A DNA stretch of 64,000 nucleotides from an uncultured Pelagibacteraceae bacterium (GCA_902565935.1 CACFGT010000001.1:62001-126000); one strand, 5' to 3'. Shown: positions 9,649-19,986, counted from the first letter of the stretch. Program-made: numbers and translations. Notes: generated from the sequence alone by a model not told the origin.

Positions 9649-11366
9649 TGCGGAAGTTTAACAAAAAAAAATTACCAAGTAGACACACATCCCTAGGTCC
9701 AGATAGAGCGCCCCATCGTTCTTTTTATTATGCAATGGGTGAAACTGAAAAAGATGTCTCTAAACCATTTATCGGTGTCGTATCAACGTGGAATGAGGCA
9801 GCTCCTTGTAACATTGCCTTAATGAGACAAGCTCAATCAGTCAAAAAGGGTGTTAGAGCTTCTGGTGGAACACCTAGAGAATTTTGTACAATTACTGTTA
9901 CTGACGGTATAGCAATGGGCCATGAAGGAATGAAATCTTCATTAATCTCTAGAGAAGTGATAGCAGATAGTGCTGAACTTACTGTTAGAGGTCATTGTTA
10001 TGATGCATTAGTGGGTATCGCAGGTTGTGATAAATCTTTACCAGGTTTGATGATGTCTATGGTTCGATTAAACGTTCCAAGTGTTTTTATTTATGGCGGA
10101 TCAATACTTCCAGGAAAATATAAAGGAAAAGATGTAACTGTTGTAGATGTTTTTGAAGCTGTTGGAAAACATTCTTCAGGTCAAATGTCAGCAAAAGAAT
10201 TAAGAAAATTAGAATTAGTTGCATGTCCTACAGCCGGAGCTTGCGGCGGACAATTTACAGCTAATACTATGGCCTGCGTTTCAGAAGCAATTGGTTTAGC
10301 TTTACCTTATTCAGCAGGAACACCAGCACCATATGAGGAAAGAGATAAGTATGCAAAAGCAAGTGGAAGAATGGTAATGGAATTACTTGCTAAAAAAATT
10401 AAACCAAGAGATATCGTTACAAGAAAGGCTTTAGAAAATGCTGCAACAATAGTTGCTGCAACTGGTGGTTCAACTAATGCAGCATTACACTTACCAGCTA
10501 TTGCAAATGAAGCTGGAATTAAATTTGATTTAATGGATGTTGCAAAAATATTTAAAAAAACTCCCTATCTTGCAGATTTAAAACCAGGTGGAAAATATGT
10601 TGCAAAAGATATGTGGTTAGCAGGTGGTGTACCAATGCTTTTAAAAACTCTTTATGATGGTGGTTATATTCATGGTGACTGTATGACAGTGACTGGTAAA
10701 ACAATGAAAGAAAATTTAAAGAAAATTAAGTTTAACCCAAAACAAAAAGTTTTAAGAGCATATAATAATCCATTATCTCCAGATGGTGGAGTTGTAGGAT
10801 TAAAAGGTAATTTAGCTCCTGATGGAGGAATTGTAAAAATTGCAGGACTTAAAAAATTACAGTTTACTGGAAGAGCAAGATGTTTTGATAATGAGGAAAG
10901 TGCAATGAAAGCTGTTCAAAGTAGAAAATATAAAGATGGCGATGTAATCATAATTAGATATGAGGGACCAGTAGGTGGGCCAGGTATGAGAGAAATGCTT
11001 TCAACAACTGGTGCAATATATGGACAAGGCAAAGGAGAGAAGGTTGCTTTAATTACCGACGGAAGGTTTTCAGGAGCTACTAGAGGCTTCTGTGTAGGCC
11101 ACATTGGACCAGAAGCCGCTTTAGGTGGTCCAATCGCTTTATTACGTAATGGAGATATGATTGATATCGATGCTAAAAAGGGAACTATAAATGTTCGATT
11201 AACTAGGGCTCAATTAGCTTCAAGAAAAAGAAAATGGAAGGCTAGAAAATCTGATTTTGGATCAGGCACACTTTGGAAATACGCACAAACTGTTGGACCT
11301 GCTTATTTAGGAGCACCAACACATCCAGGTAAGAAAAAAGAAGTTAAGGATTATTCAAAAATTTGA
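9648..11366 (+). CDS. ilvD: Dihydroxy-acid dehydratase
   Basis: Converts 2,3-dihydroxy-3-methylbutanoate (or pentanoate) into the 2-oxo acid precursors of valine, leucine and isoleucine, using an iron-sulfur cluster. The cluster-binding regions AGCDKSLPG and [16 protein letters not shown] are visible near residues 123 and 197, and the C-terminal [16 protein letters not shown] motif is intact. The 572-residue length is usual. Translational coupling to valS pairs valine synthesis with valine charging. The stop shares a base with the next ATG (TGATG). Confidence 0.97.
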   Translation: MRKFNKKKLPSRHTSLGPDRAPHRSFYYAMGETEKDVSKPFIGVVSTWNEAAPCNIALMRQAQSVKKGVRASGGTPREFCTITVTDGIAMGHEGMKSSLISREVIADSAELTVRGHCYDALVGIAGCDKSLPGLMMSMVRLNVPSVFIYGGSILPGKYKGKDVTVVDVFEAVGKHSSGQMSAKELRKLELVACPTAGACGGQFTANTMACVSEAIGLALPYSAGTPAPYEERDKYAKASGRMVMELLAKKIKPRDIVTRKALENAATIVAATGGSTNAALHLPAIANEAGIKFDLMDVAKIFKKTPYLADLKPGGKYVAKDMWLAGGVPMLLKTLYDGGYIHGDCMTVTGKTMKENLKKIKFNPKQKVLRAYNNPLSPDGGVVGLKGNLAPDGGIVKIAGLKKLQFTGRARCFDNEESAMKAVQSRKYKDGDVIIIRYEGPVGGPGMREMLSTTGAIYGQGKGEKVALITDGRFSGATRGFCVGHIGPEAALGGPIALLRNGDMIDIDAKKGTINVRLTRAQLASRKRKWKARKSDFGSGTLWKYAQTVGPAYLGAPTHPGKKKEVKDYSKI

Positions 11367-12556
11367 TGAAAATTCGCCCAGTCATTTTATGTGGTGGAGC
11401 AGGAACAAGACTTTGGCCAAAAGCTAAAAAACATCAAGCTAAACAGTTTATAAATTTTGGTAATTGGACTTTATTGGGAAAAACTCTTGAGAGAGTTAAA
11501 GCATCTATATTTGATGTACCAATTATAAGTACTAATGCAAAATATTTAAGACAAGTAAAACAACACTTAAAAAAACATAAGATAAGAAAATTCAAAATAG
11601 TTTTAGAACCAGCTAAAAGAAATACTGCACCAGCTATTTTAAGTACGGCATTGATAAAGGATATACCTAACGAACAACCTTTAATGTTCTTGGCTGCCGA
11701 TCATTTGATAGAGAAGGTTGCATTATTTAATAAAGCTATCAAAAAAAATCAAAAGAAACTTACTCAAAACAATATTTTTATCTTTGGGATTAAACCCACA
11801 ATGCCTTCAAGTGAATTTGGCTATTTTTTAACAAAAAATAATAAAGTCTCTAGATTTGTAGAAAAACCACAAGAGGCTAAAGCTAAACAAATAATTAGTA
11901 AAAAAGGTTATTGGAATTCTGGAATGTTTTATTTGAGAAAAGACTCTATTATTAATAATTTTAAGAAATACCAACCAAATATTTATCGAAATTGTAACAA
12001 AGCTGTAACAAAAGCAAAATATAAAAGTAATGTGTATTATTTAAACAAACAAGCATTTACCAAAGCAACAGCTAAGTCTTTTGACTATGCAATATTAGAA
12101 AAAACTAAAGATATAAATGCGATCAAATTAGATATTCCTTGGTCTGATTTAGGATCTTGGAAAGAAATCTGTAAGATGTATGGACGAAATAAAAGACATT
12201 ATTATAAAAAGAAAAATGTATTTCATAGACCTTGGGGTAGTTATGTAAATCTATTTAATGGTAAAGAATTCTTAATTAAAGAATTATATGTAAAACCAAA
12301 AGGTATATTAAGTCTACAGAAACATCATCATAGAGCTGAACATTGGGTAGTTACTCATGGTAAACCTAAAATTACTTTAAATAAGAAATATTTTACAATG
12401 AAACCTGATGAAACTATCTTTATTCCATTAGGTGCAATTCATAGAATAGAAAATCCCTATAAAAAACCAGTTAAAATAATTGAAGCACAAATAGGCTCAA
12501 TTTTAAAAGAAACAGATATTGTAAGATTTCAGGATGTGTACGGAAGAGTAAAGTAG
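11366..12556 (+). CDS. manC: Mannose-1-phosphate guanylyltransferase / mannose-6-phosphate isomerase type II
   Basis: Makes GDP-mannose from GTP and mannose-1-phosphate. The N-terminal nucleotidyltransferase has ILCGGAGTRLWP near residue 7 and FVEKP near residue 165. The C-terminal cupin (from about 285, RPWGSY) contains the metal-site pattern QKHHHRAEHWVVTHG of type II phosphomannose isomerases, so both activities may be present. At 396 residues it is clearly shorter than the usual 460-480. I prefer the ATG at 11366, which overlaps the ilvD stop, to the TTG one codon upstream. GDP-mannose may feed fucose and mannose transfer in the surface glycan cluster near 40-49 kb (inference). Confidence 0.88.
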   Translation: MKIRPVILCGGAGTRLWPKAKKHQAKQFINFGNWTLLGKTLERVKASIFDVPIISTNAKYLRQVKQHLKKHKIRKFKIVLEPAKRNTAPAILSTALIKDIPNEQPLMFLAADHLIEKVALFNKAIKKNQKKLTQNNIFIFGIKPTMPSSEFGYFLTKNNKVSRFVEKPQEAKAKQIISKKGYWNSGMFYLRKDSIINNFKKYQPNIYRNCNKAVTKAKYKSNVYYLNKQAFTKATAKSFDYAILEKTKDINAIKLDIPWSDLGSWKEICKMYGRNKRHYYKKKNVFHRPWGSYVNLFNGKEFLIKELYVKPKGILSLQKHHHRAEHWVVTHGKPKITLNKKYFTMKPDETIFIPLGAIHRIENPYKKPVKIIEAQIGSILKETDIVRFQDVYGRVK

Positions 12557-12559
12557 TTT

Positions 12560-13717
12560 ATGGAACTTTTAACATTTGTTTTGTTAATCATAATAGCTAT
12601 TTTGTTATTTTTTCTTTTAAAAAAAGAAAGAGTCTTAGGTATAGATACTGAAGTTAAAATTGAAGATAAAAAGTTAGATGAAGATGAAAGTAAGAAATAT
12701 AGAGAAACTATTTATAATCTTTTAAATTACATTCCAGAAGGAATTATAATTTTAAACAAATCTAAGGAAATAATATTTAGCAATAGTTCAGCCAGTAAAA
12801 GATTTCAAACAAAGTTGAATGAAAATATAAGTGGTTTTTTAAGAAATCCTGACTTGTTAAGTTCAATTGAGAAAGCTTTCAATGGAGAAAATTCTAATGA
12901 TCTTGAAATAGAGCTACGAAACCCTTCAGTTCTTAGAATGAATGTAACAATTTACCAAGATAATAGTAATTTTTTCTTTGATGAGCCATCTTGCTTGCTT
13001 TTTATGAGAGATTTAACTGAATTTCATAAATTTCAACAATTAAAATCAGACTTTGTTGCAAATGTTTCCCACGAACTTAGAACTCCACTGCAATCTATTA
13101 AAATGGGACTTGAGACATTTGAAAATAATGCAGATTTAAAAAAGAACTCTGAAGTTACTAATTTATTACCAGTAATGAGCTCTCAATCTGAAAGAATGGA
13201 AAATTTAATAAGAGATTTGTTATCTCTATCGAAAATTGAGCTGCAAGAACATATAAGGCCTACACACGAAATAGATTTAATAGAAGTGCTTAGTTACGTG
13301 ATGAAGACTTATGAAAACATTGTTAAAAAAAATAACATTAGTTTAAATCTGCAAAAAACTGAGAATTTCAAAATTATTGGTGATCGGGATAAATTAATAG
13401 AAATTTTTACTAACCTTATTGATAATTCAATTAAATATAGTGAGAAGGGTAAAGAAATTAAAATCGCCACGAAAAAAGAGGGTGATTTAAATATTGTCTC
13501 TATATCAGATCAAGGCATAGGAATTCCCAAAGAACTTATTCATAGAATCACAGAAAGATTTTTCACTGTTGATCCTAGTAAAAGTCGGAGTGTTGGAGGT
13601 ACGGGTTTAGGGCTTGCAATTGTTAAGCATTTAGTTTCTCAACATAGAGGCGAAATGATTATTAATAGTGAGGAAAATCAAGGAACTACTATAGATTTGA
13701 AATTTAATTCAATTTAA
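12560..13717 (+). CDS. phoR: Phosphate regulon sensor histidine kinase PhoR
   Basis: Sensor kinase of the phosphate-limitation system. It has one N-terminal membrane helix (about residues 3-20), a PAS-like region (about 48-155), the H box VANVSHELRTPL with phospho-accepting His171, and an N box near ITNLIDNSIKYS. The G boxes are DQGIGIP and GGTGLGLAIV. The absence of a periplasmic domain fits the view that PhoR senses phosphate status through PstSCAB and PhoU. It starts 3 bp after manC. Its partner PhoB is at the far end of the locus. Confidence 0.92.
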   Translation: MELLTFVLLIIIAILLFFLLKKERVLGIDTEVKIEDKKLDEDESKKYRETIYNLLNYIPEGIIILNKSKEIIFSNSSASKRFQTKLNENISGFLRNPDLLSSIEKAFNGENSNDLEIELRNPSVLRMNVTIYQDNSNFFFDEPSCLLFMRDLTEFHKFQQLKSDFVANVSHELRTPLQSIKMGLETFENNADLKKNSEVTNLLPVMSSQSERMENLIRDLLSLSKIELQEHIRPTHEIDLIEVLSYVMKTYENIVKKNNISLNLQKTENFKIIGDRDKLIEIFTNLIDNSIKYSEKGKEIKIATKKEGDLNIVSISDQGIGIPKELIHRITERFFTVDPSKSRSVGGTGLGLAIVKHLVSQHRGEMIINSEENQGTTIDLKFNSI

Positions 13718-13738
13718 TTCAACTAAAAAGTTAGCTTT

Positions 13739-13766
13739 TGTAACAAAACTTTAACTTTCCTTTAAT
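13739..13766 (+). promoter_or_regulatory. Pho box upstream of pstS
   Basis: Three hexamers repeat with an 11-bp period: TGTAAC (13739), TTTAAC (13750) and TTTAAT (13761). They match the tandem direct-repeat architecture of PhoB sites (TGTCAT-like half-sites). The last repeat ends 60 bp before the pstS ATG. PhoB from the same locus is the expected activator. Confidence 0.75.
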
Positions 13767-13825
13767 AAAATATTTAAGATTCAAATTTATTTATTGATGC
13801 ATAACGAATCTAAAAAAGGAGAAAT

Positions 13826-14854
13826 ATGAATAGATTAGTAAAAATTTTATTAGGGTTTCTTTTAGTACTTAGTTTTACAACAACTAGTTACGCAAGAGAT
13901 CAAATAAAAATCGTAGGTTCTTCTACTGTTTACCCATATGCTACAGTTGTAGCTGAAAAGTTTGGTAAAGGTGGAAAATTCAAGACACCAATAATCGAGA
14001 GTACAGGAACTGGTGGAGGAATGAAATTGTTCTGCGCGGGTGTAGGAGCAAATCATCCTGATATAACAAATGCATCAAGAGCAATTAAAACAAAAGAAAA
14101 AGCTTTATGTGAAAAAAATGGAGTTGCTGAAATTATTGAAATAGTAATAGGCAATGATGGTATTTCATTTGCACACTCTGTGAATGCTCCAGATGCAGAT
14201 TTTACAAAAGAACAATTATGGAGAGCTTTAGCATCTAAAGTAGACATTGATGGAAAACTTGTTGAAAATCCATATAAAAATTGGAGTGATATAGACGCTA
14301 GTCTTCCAAACAAAAAGATTGAAATATTAGTTGCACCTCCAACATCAGGTACTAGAGATGCGTGGAATTCATTAGTTATGGTTAAAGGATGTACTAAAAC
14401 AGCCAAATCTCTTTATGATGCTGAAGGTAAAAAAGCTAAAAAAGAGTGTGCTAAAATTAGAGAAGATGGATACGCTGTTGAAGCTGGTGAAAATGATACT
14501 TTAATTGTACAAAAACTCTCATCTAATCCTGATGCATATGGTTTTTTTGGTTATAGTTACTTAGTTGCCAATAAGGATAAAATCAAAGCATCATCTATTA
14601 ATGGTGTTCAGCCATCATTAGAAGGTATCCAGGATTATTCTTATCCAATTGCAAGACCATTGTTCTTTTATGTAAAAAAAGCTCACATTGGAGTAATTCC
14701 AGGCATTAAAGAGTTTCTTAAAGAATTTACTTCAAAAAAAGCAATGAGTAACAGAGGATATTTAGCTGAAATAGGACTTGTTCCTTTAGCTTCAGATAAA
14801 TACAAAGTTACTAGAACTGCTGCTGTAGATCTGAATACAATCAAGTTAAAATAA
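13826..14854 (+). CDS. pstS: Phosphate ABC transporter periplasmic binding protein PstS
   Basis: Captures inorganic phosphate in the periplasm. A signal peptide covers about residues 1-23 (ending TTSYA). The phosphate-binding region IVGSSTVYPYA follows at once, with the TGTGGGMKLFC loop near residue 61 and APPTSGTRDAWN near residue 171, all characteristic of PstS. A strong AAAAAGGAGAAAT ribosome site precedes the ATG. A Pho box lies upstream and a clear terminator follows. Confidence 0.96.
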   Translation: MNRLVKILLGFLLVLSFTTTSYARDQIKIVGSSTVYPYATVVAEKFGKGGKFKTPIIESTGTGGGMKLFCAGVGANHPDITNASRAIKTKEKALCEKNGVAEIIEIVIGNDGISFAHSVNAPDADFTKEQLWRALASKVDIDGKLVENPYKNWSDIDASLPNKKIEILVAPPTSGTRDAWNSLVMVKGCTKTAKSLYDAEGKKAKKECAKIREDGYAVEAGENDTLIVQKLSSNPDAYGFFGYSYLVANKDKIKASSINGVQPSLEGIQDYSYPIARPLFFYVKKAHIGVIPGIKEFLKEFTSKKAMSNRGYLAEIGLVPLASDKYKVTRTAAVDLNTIKLK

Positions 14855-14870
14855 TTTTCATTTATCCCCA

Positions 14871-14900
14871 AAAAAAGGCCAGTAATAACTGGCCTTTTTT
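14871..14900 (+). terminator. Intrinsic terminator after pstS
   Basis: The stem AAAAAAGGCCAGT / ACTGGCCTTTTTT (13 bp) has a 4-base loop AATA and a T tract. It lies 16 bp after the pstS stop. It separates pstS from pstCAB, which has its own Pho box. Confidence 0.92.
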
Positions 14901-14924
14901 ATTAATTCAATCTTAGATTTAATT

Positions 14925-14941
14925 TGTAATATTTCTGTAAC
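14925..14941 (+). promoter_or_regulatory. Second Pho box, upstream of pstC
   Basis: TGTAAT (14925) and TGTAAC (14936) are spaced 11 bp apart, matching the PhoB direct-repeat pattern, and end 25 bp before the pstC ATG. Together with the upstream terminator this suggests that pstCAB-phoU-phoB has a separate phosphate-controlled promoter. Confidence 0.7.
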
Positions 14942-14966
14942 ATTAAAAATATATCACTCAGGGCGA

Positions 14967-16370
14967 ATGAACATCGTTCTAATATTTTTAATTACTATAT
15001 TTTCTGTCTCTTTGTTTTTCTATGGAAAATCAAAAACTAAAACTATTTCTATAAAAGATAATATCAAATTAAATGCTCTACCAAAATTTTATGGTTACTA
15101 TCTTGTTTTATGGTGTTCAATACCAGCATTAGTATTTTTATTAGTCTGGTCATTATTTGAACCTGTAATTATTAAATCTATAATTATTGAAACAGCTGCA
15201 AATCAAGGTGCAATTTTTAGTGATAAAAATGAAGCAAATTTAATATATGAAAAAATTAAAGCTATTCATTTAGGTACTTATTTTGGAGATATAGACAGTA
15301 TATTGAGAGAAAGTGCTCTTGCGTATTCAAAATTTATAAATCTTTTTACAAATTCAAAAGTAGTTTTAATTTTTGCTATAATTATAGCCTCGGTTATTTA
15401 CTCTTTAAAAAAAATAAAGAATAACAATAAAGCTAGAGACGATGTGGAAGTCATATTAAAAGGCTTATTGTTTGTATCTTCTTTAATAGCTATTTTAACC
15501 ACTCTAGGAATAATATTTTCACTACTTTTTGAAAGTATAAAATTTTTTTCAGTCATTAATGTTTTTGATTATTTATTTGGTACAAATTGGAGTCCTCAAA
15601 GAGCCTTTGTTAGAGATGCCTCCTCAATAACTGCAGCTGAATTTGAAGAATTAAAAGATGCTTTTGGCTTTATTCCATTAATTGCAGGGACATCTTTTAT
15701 AGCTTTTATTGCAATGTTGGTAGCTGTTCCTATTGGTCTATTTTCAGGAATTTACATGGCTGAATATGCTTCAATTAAAGTAAGAAGAATTTCAAAACCA
15801 ATTATTGAAATTTTAGCAGGAATACCAACTGTAGTTTATGGTTTCTTTGCTGCATTAACTGTTGGACCTTTTTTTAGACAAGTAGGTGAAAATTTAGGAT
15901 TAACTGTTTCATCTGAAAGTGCTTTAGCTGCAGGATTAATTATGGGAATAATGATTATTCCTTATGTTTCATCTTTATCTGATGATGTAATTAATTCTGT
16001 GCCACAATCATTAAGAGACGGTTCATATGCTGTAGGAGCCACTAAATCAGAAACAATTAAACAAGTCGTAATTCCTGCGGCTCTTCCAGGGATAATAGGG
16101 TCAGTTCTATTGGCAGTATCAAGAGCGATAGGTGAAACAATGATAGTTGTCATGGCAGCTGGTCTTGCTGCAAATCTTACAATTAATCCTTTAGAGTCTA
16201 CTACAACAATCACAACTCAAATTGTAATGATACTTGTTGGTGACCAAGAATTTGATAGTCCGAAAACTCAATCTGCTTTTGCTTTAGGACTTACATTATT
16301 TATAGCAACATTAATATTGAATTACATCGCTCAAAGAGCAGTCAAAAAATATAGAGAGAAGTATGACTAA
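14967..16370 (+). CDS. pstC: Phosphate ABC transporter permease PstC
   Basis: Inner-membrane permease of the high-affinity phosphate importer. At 467 residues it is much longer than the E. coli protein (about 320). The extra N-terminal part has additional membrane helices and a hydrophilic stretch (about 60-125), as in other alphaproteobacterial PstC. The permease core with the EAA-like loop (RDGSYAVGATKSETIKQVVIPA) is near residue 350. It overlaps pstA by 8 bp. Confidence 0.93.
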   Translation: MNIVLIFLITIFSVSLFFYGKSKTKTISIKDNIKLNALPKFYGYYLVLWCSIPALVFLLVWSLFEPVIIKSIIIETAANQGAIFSDKNEANLIYEKIKAIHLGTYFGDIDSILRESALAYSKFINLFTNSKVVLIFAIIIASVIYSLKKIKNNNKARDDVEVILKGLLFVSSLIAILTTLGIIFSLLFESIKFFSVINVFDYLFGTNWSPQRAFVRDASSITAAEFEELKDAFGFIPLIAGTSFIAFIAMLVAVPIGLFSGIYMAEYASIKVRRISKPIIEILAGIPTVVYGFFAALTVGPFFRQVGENLGLTVSSESALAAGLIMGIMIIPYVSSLSDDVINSVPQSLRDGSYAVGATKSETIKQVVIPAALPGIIGSVLLAVSRAIGETMIVVMAAGLAANLTINPLESTTTITTQIVMILVGDQEFDSPKTQSAFALGLTLFIATLILNYIAQRAVKKYREKYD

Positions 16371-17625
16371 AGAAGAAAGATTAAAAAAAAGACACCAAGC
16401 AGAAAAAAGATTTAGATTTTACGGATTAACATCTATCTTTGTTGCTTTGTTGTTTGTTGTTATTCTAGTTCAAAATATTTTCTCAAAAGGAAGTTCAGCC
16501 TTTAAAAAAACAGTAATTACCACTGAAGTTTTCTTTGATCAGGAATTACTAGAAATTCAAAATGGTGCATCCCAAGAAGAAATAATGGAGGCTGATTTTT
16601 ACGATATAATGATTGAAAATTTAATAAAGGCTTATCCAGCAAAAGATAGAGATGAGGAAGATGAATTATTAAAACTATTTAGTGGTGATGCTGAAATTGA
16701 GATTAAAAAAGCTTTTTTAAATGATAATAACTTAATAGGTAAAACAATCACATTAGATTTAACAGCTTCTGATGACATTGATCAATTACATAAAGGTAAT
16801 TATCCAAGAGATTTACCCGAAGAAAGAAGAAGAATTTCTGACTTTCAATTAGTTATTTATGATTATTTTGTTGAAAATAAAAAGATAAGTAAAAATTTTA
16901 ATAATTATTTCTTTAACAATGGTGACTCTAGAGATCCAGAACTAGCAGGTATAGGTGGAGCTTTAGTTGGATCATTTTATAGTATTTTAATTTGTTTATT
17001 ATTAGCTTTTCCAGTGGCTGTTCTAGCATCGATTTACTTGGAAGAGTTTGCTCCAAAAAATAAAATTACAGATTTTATTGAAATCAATATAAATAATTTA
17101 GCAGCAGTGCCATCTATTGTTTACGGTTTGCTTGCTTTACAAATTTTGCTTGCAACTATCCAATTACCGAGATCAACACCATTAGTTGCTGGAATAACTT
17201 TAGCGCTAATGACTTTACCAAGAATTATTATTCCATGTAGAGCTTCATTAAAAGCTGTTCCACCTTCAATAAGAGAGGGCGCTCTAGCAGTTGGTGCATC
17301 TAAATTTCAATCTGTTTTTCATCATGTAGTGCCGTTAGCACTACCTGGCACCTTATCAGGAACTATAATCGGATTAGCTCAAGCATTAGGTGAAACAGCA
17401 CCACTTATATTAATTGGAATGGTAGCATTTGTTGTTGACATACCGTCAAGTCCAGTTGATCCATCATCTTCTTTACCTGTTCAAGTGTATTTATGGTCTG
17501 AGTCTGCAGAAAGAGGTTTTGTTGAAAAAACCTCAGCAACTATTATGATGCTTTTAAGCTTTTTAATTGTAATGAATTTTATTGCAGTTTACTTAAGACA
17601 AAAATTTGAAAAACGATGGAACTAA
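16363..17625 (+). CDS. pstA: Phosphate ABC transporter permease PstA
   Basis: Second permease of the phosphate importer, 420 residues with a long acidic periplasmic insert between the first membrane helix (about 20-42) and the permease core starting near residue 200. The EAA-type loop REGALAVGASKFQSVFHHV is near residue 305. This enlarged form is known in alphaproteobacteria, whereas E. coli PstA is about 296 residues. It is followed directly by pstB with no gap. Confidence 0.93.
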   Translation: MTKEERLKKRHQAEKRFRFYGLTSIFVALLFVVILVQNIFSKGSSAFKKTVITTEVFFDQELLEIQNGASQEEIMEADFYDIMIENLIKAYPAKDRDEEDELLKLFSGDAEIEIKKAFLNDNNLIGKTITLDLTASDDIDQLHKGNYPRDLPEERRRISDFQLVIYDYFVENKKISKNFNNYFFNNGDSRDPELAGIGGALVGSFYSILICLLLAFPVAVLASIYLEEFAPKNKITDFIEININNLAAVPSIVYGLLALQILLATIQLPRSTPLVAGITLALMTLPRIIIPCRASLKAVPPSIREGALAVGASKFQSVFHHVVPLALPGTLSGTIIGLAQALGETAPLILIGMVAFVVDIPSSPVDPSSSLPVQVYLWSESAERGFVEKTSATIMMLLSFLIVMNFIAVYLRQKFEKRWN

Positions 17626-18387
17626 ATGAGCAACATTAAAATAAAATCAAAAAACTTGAATGTTTATTATGGTGATAAACAAGCATTGTTTGATGTGAAT
17701 TTAGATTTGAATGAAAAAGAGGTAACTGCATTAATTGGTCCATCAGGATGTGGTAAATCAACTTTCATAAGATGCATTAATAGAATGAATGATGTTATTG
17801 ATATTTGTAAAGTTACTGGAAATATCGAAATGGATGGTATGAATATAAATGATAAAGATTTAGACGTTGTCTCATTACGAGAAAGAGTTGGAATGGTTTT
17901 TCAAAAGCCAAATCCATTTCCAAAAAGTATATATGATAATATTTCGTATGGTCCTAAAATTCATGGAAAAGGTGAAACCAAAAGTGAACTAGATCAAATT
18001 GTTGAAAACAGTTTAAAAAAATCTGCTTTATGGGAAGAAGTTAAAGATAGACTAGATGAACCAGGCACAAGTTTATCAGGAGGACAGCAACAAAGACTTT
18101 GTATAGCGAGAGCTATATCTGTTAACCCTGAAGTGATCTTAATGGATGAACCATGTTCAGCATTAGACCCAATTGCTACTGCAAAAATTGAGGAATTAAT
18201 TGATGAATTAAAAAAAACTTATACGATTGTAATAGTGACACACTCAATGGCTCAGGCTGTACGTGTTTCACAAAAAACAGGGTTTTTTCACCTAGGAAAG
18301 TTAATTGAAGTTGGAAAAACTGAGAAAATTTTTAAAAATCCTGACAATAAAATGACACAAGACTATATTACAGGTAGATTTGGATAA
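17626..18387 (+). CDS. pstB: Phosphate ABC transporter ATPase PstB
   Basis: The 253-residue ATPase that energises PstCA. Walker [10 protein letters not shown] begins near residue 38, the signature [14 protein letters not shown] is near 149, Walker [14 protein letters not shown] follows, and the H loop is in [11 protein letters not shown]. The PstB hallmark [13 protein letters not shown] is present. It acts with PhoU in signalling phosphate sufficiency to PhoR. Confidence 0.97.
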   Translation: MSNIKIKSKNLNVYYGDKQALFDVNLDLNEKEVTALIGPSGCGKSTFIRCINRMNDVIDICKVTGNIEMDGMNINDKDLDVVSLRERVGMVFQKPNPFPKSIYDNISYGPKIHGKGETKSELDQIVENSLKKSALWEEVKDRLDEPGTSLSGGQQQRLCIARAISVNPEVILMDEPCSALDPIATAKIEELIDELKKTYTIVIVTHSMAQAVRVSQKTGFFHLGKLIEVGKTEKIFKNPDNKMTQDYITGRFG

Positions 18388-18390
18388 ATT

Positions 18391-19083
18391 ATGAGCAATG
18401 AACATACAGTAAAGTCTTACGAAGAAGAACTTCAGTTCCTTAAAGACTCGTTAATTAAAATGGGTAGCTTAACCGAGTCACAATTAAGTGATGCAATGGA
18501 TGCGGTGATTAAAGTTGATAAGGACTCAATTGATAAAATTATTAAAAGTGATGAAGAAATTAACAAATTTAGATCTAAAATAGATACTCAAATAATGAAT
18601 TTACTAGTTAAAAGAGCACCTATGGCAATCGATTTAAGAGAAACTATAAGTTCATTAAAAATCTCTCAAGATTTAGAAAGAATAGGAGATCTTTCAAAGA
18701 GTAATGCAAAAAAAGTTAAACCTTTACCACTAGATTTACCTGATGAATTATTGGGAAATTTGAAAAGACTTGGAGAGCTTGTTATGAAACAATTAACTGA
18801 TGTTCTTGATAGTTATGTGAACAAAAACTTTGATAAAGCTAAAGAAGTTTGGGAAAAAGATGAACAAGTTGATGACTTAACTTATATTGCAATGGAGAGT
18901 GTAATAGATTTTTTATCTAAAGATAAAAAGAATTTAGATTTCTCTACTCATTTAATTTTTGCCACAAAAAACCTAGAAAGAGCAGGAGATCATATAACTA
19001 ATATAGCTGAAACAGTTTGTTATTTAGTAAAAGGTGAATATCTAAAAGGTAGTAGACCAAAGGGCAAAGTAATCCAAGAATAA
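18391..19083 (+). CDS. phoU: Phosphate transport/signalling accessory protein PhoU
   Basis: A 230-residue all-helical protein with two PhoU repeats. The first metal-binding segment SLKISQDLERIGDLSKSNAK is near residue 90 and the second, ATKNLERAGDHITNIAE, near 194. PhoU links the Pst transporter to PhoR and keeps the regulon off when phosphate is plentiful. It lies 3 bp after pstB and 4 bp before phoB. Confidence 0.95.
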   Translation: MSNEHTVKSYEEELQFLKDSLIKMGSLTESQLSDAMDAVIKVDKDSIDKIIKSDEEINKFRSKIDTQIMNLLVKRAPMAIDLRETISSLKISQDLERIGDLSKSNAKKVKPLPLDLPDELLGNLKRLGELVMKQLTDVLDSYVNKNFDKAKEVWEKDEQVDDLTYIAMESVIDFLSKDKKNLDFSTHLIFATKNLERAGDHITNIAETVCYLVKGEYLKGSRPKGKVIQE

Positions 19084-19087
19084 ATAG

Positions 19088-19768
19088 ATGAAAGGAAAAA
19101 TTTTTATTATTGAAGATGAAGCTTCAATAGTTCAATTAGTCCAACATAATCTAGAAAAAGAAGGTTTTGTTGTCTCTTCATCATTAAATGGAAATGAAGG
19201 TTTAAAAGAATTAAAAAAATTTGAGCCTAATCTACTCTTATTAGATTGGATGCTACCGGATTTATCAGGGATAGATATCTGTAAAAATATTAGAAGAGAC
19301 AGTAATTTTAAGAACCTTCCTATAATTATGCTTACAGCTAAAGGTGAGGAGGAAGACAAGGTAAAAGGTCTTGAAAGTGGTGTAGATGATTATGTTACAA
19401 AACCATTCAGTTTTAATGAGCTGTCTGCTCGAATAAAAGCTGTTCTAAGAAGATCTGATCCTAAAGTTGTTGCAAATGAATTAACATTTGAGGATTTAAA
19501 ATTAGATAGAATAGAAAAAAGAGTTTTTAGAGCAGATAAGGAAATTCAACTTGGCCCTACAGAATTTAGATTATTAGAGTTTTTCTTAACAAATCCAAAA
19601 AGAGTCTATTCAAGAGATCAAATTTTAGAAACTGTTTGGCCTAATAATGTAAATGTAGAAAGTAGAACTATTGATGTTCATATTAGAAGACTAAGACAAT
19701 CCATCAATATTGAAGGTAAAAAAGATTTAATTCGAACTGTTAGAGCTTCGGGTTATTCTTTAATTTAA
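19088..19768 (+). CDS. phoB: Phosphate regulon response regulator PhoB
   Basis: An OmpR/PhoB-family regulator of 226 residues. The receiver domain (1-120) has Asp53 as the phosphoacceptor in LLLLDWMLPD and Lys105 in the VTKPFS loop. The C-terminal winged helix (about 130-226) has the family motifs LGPTEFRLLEFF and IDVHIRRLRQ. It should bind the Pho boxes before pstS and pstC. Its stop codon overlaps the stop of the convergent gene on the other strand. Confidence 0.95.
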   Translation: MKGKIFIIEDEASIVQLVQHNLEKEGFVVSSSLNGNEGLKELKKFEPNLLLLDWMLPDLSGIDICKNIRRDSNFKNLPIIMLTAKGEEEDKVKGLESGVDDYVTKPFSFNELSARIKAVLRRSDPKVVANELTFEDLKLDRIEKRVFRADKEIQLGPTEFRLLEFFLTNPKRVYSRDQILETVWPNNVNVESRTIDVHIRRLRQSINIEGKKDLIRTVRASGYSLI

Positions 19769-19986
19769 ATAATTATTTTATAAATCCCCACTAAGAACAA
19801 TGGTATTTGTAATCCAAAGTTAGTAAGTATCGCTTTATCTTTGCTAACAAATCCAGCTATAGTCCATCCAACAACTCCTAATCCATGAAAATAAATATTT
19901 AAAGGATATATATTTAAGTTTGTAAGAAGTATTCCTACTAAAACTAAAAAAGTACTGATCCACTTTAGATATTTTTTTATAAACAT
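19765..19986 (-). CDS. Small two- or three-helix membrane protein, function unknown
   Basis: This 73-residue ORF starts after a strong AAAAAGGAGAAAAT ribosome site, which is notable because most genes here have weak ones. It contains hydrophobic segments near residues 9-27, 34-48 and 56-72, with a HGLGVVGWTIAGF motif. Its stop overlaps the phoB stop by 3 bp, a tail-to-tail arrangement consistent with real coding. I do not recognise the family. It follows the DUF3147-like gene after 60 bp but need not belong to the zinc operon. Confidence 0.75.
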   Translation of the reverse strand: MFIKKYLKWISTFLVLVGILLTNLNIYPLNIYFHGLGVVGWTIAGFVSKDKAILTNFGLQIPLFLVGIYKIII

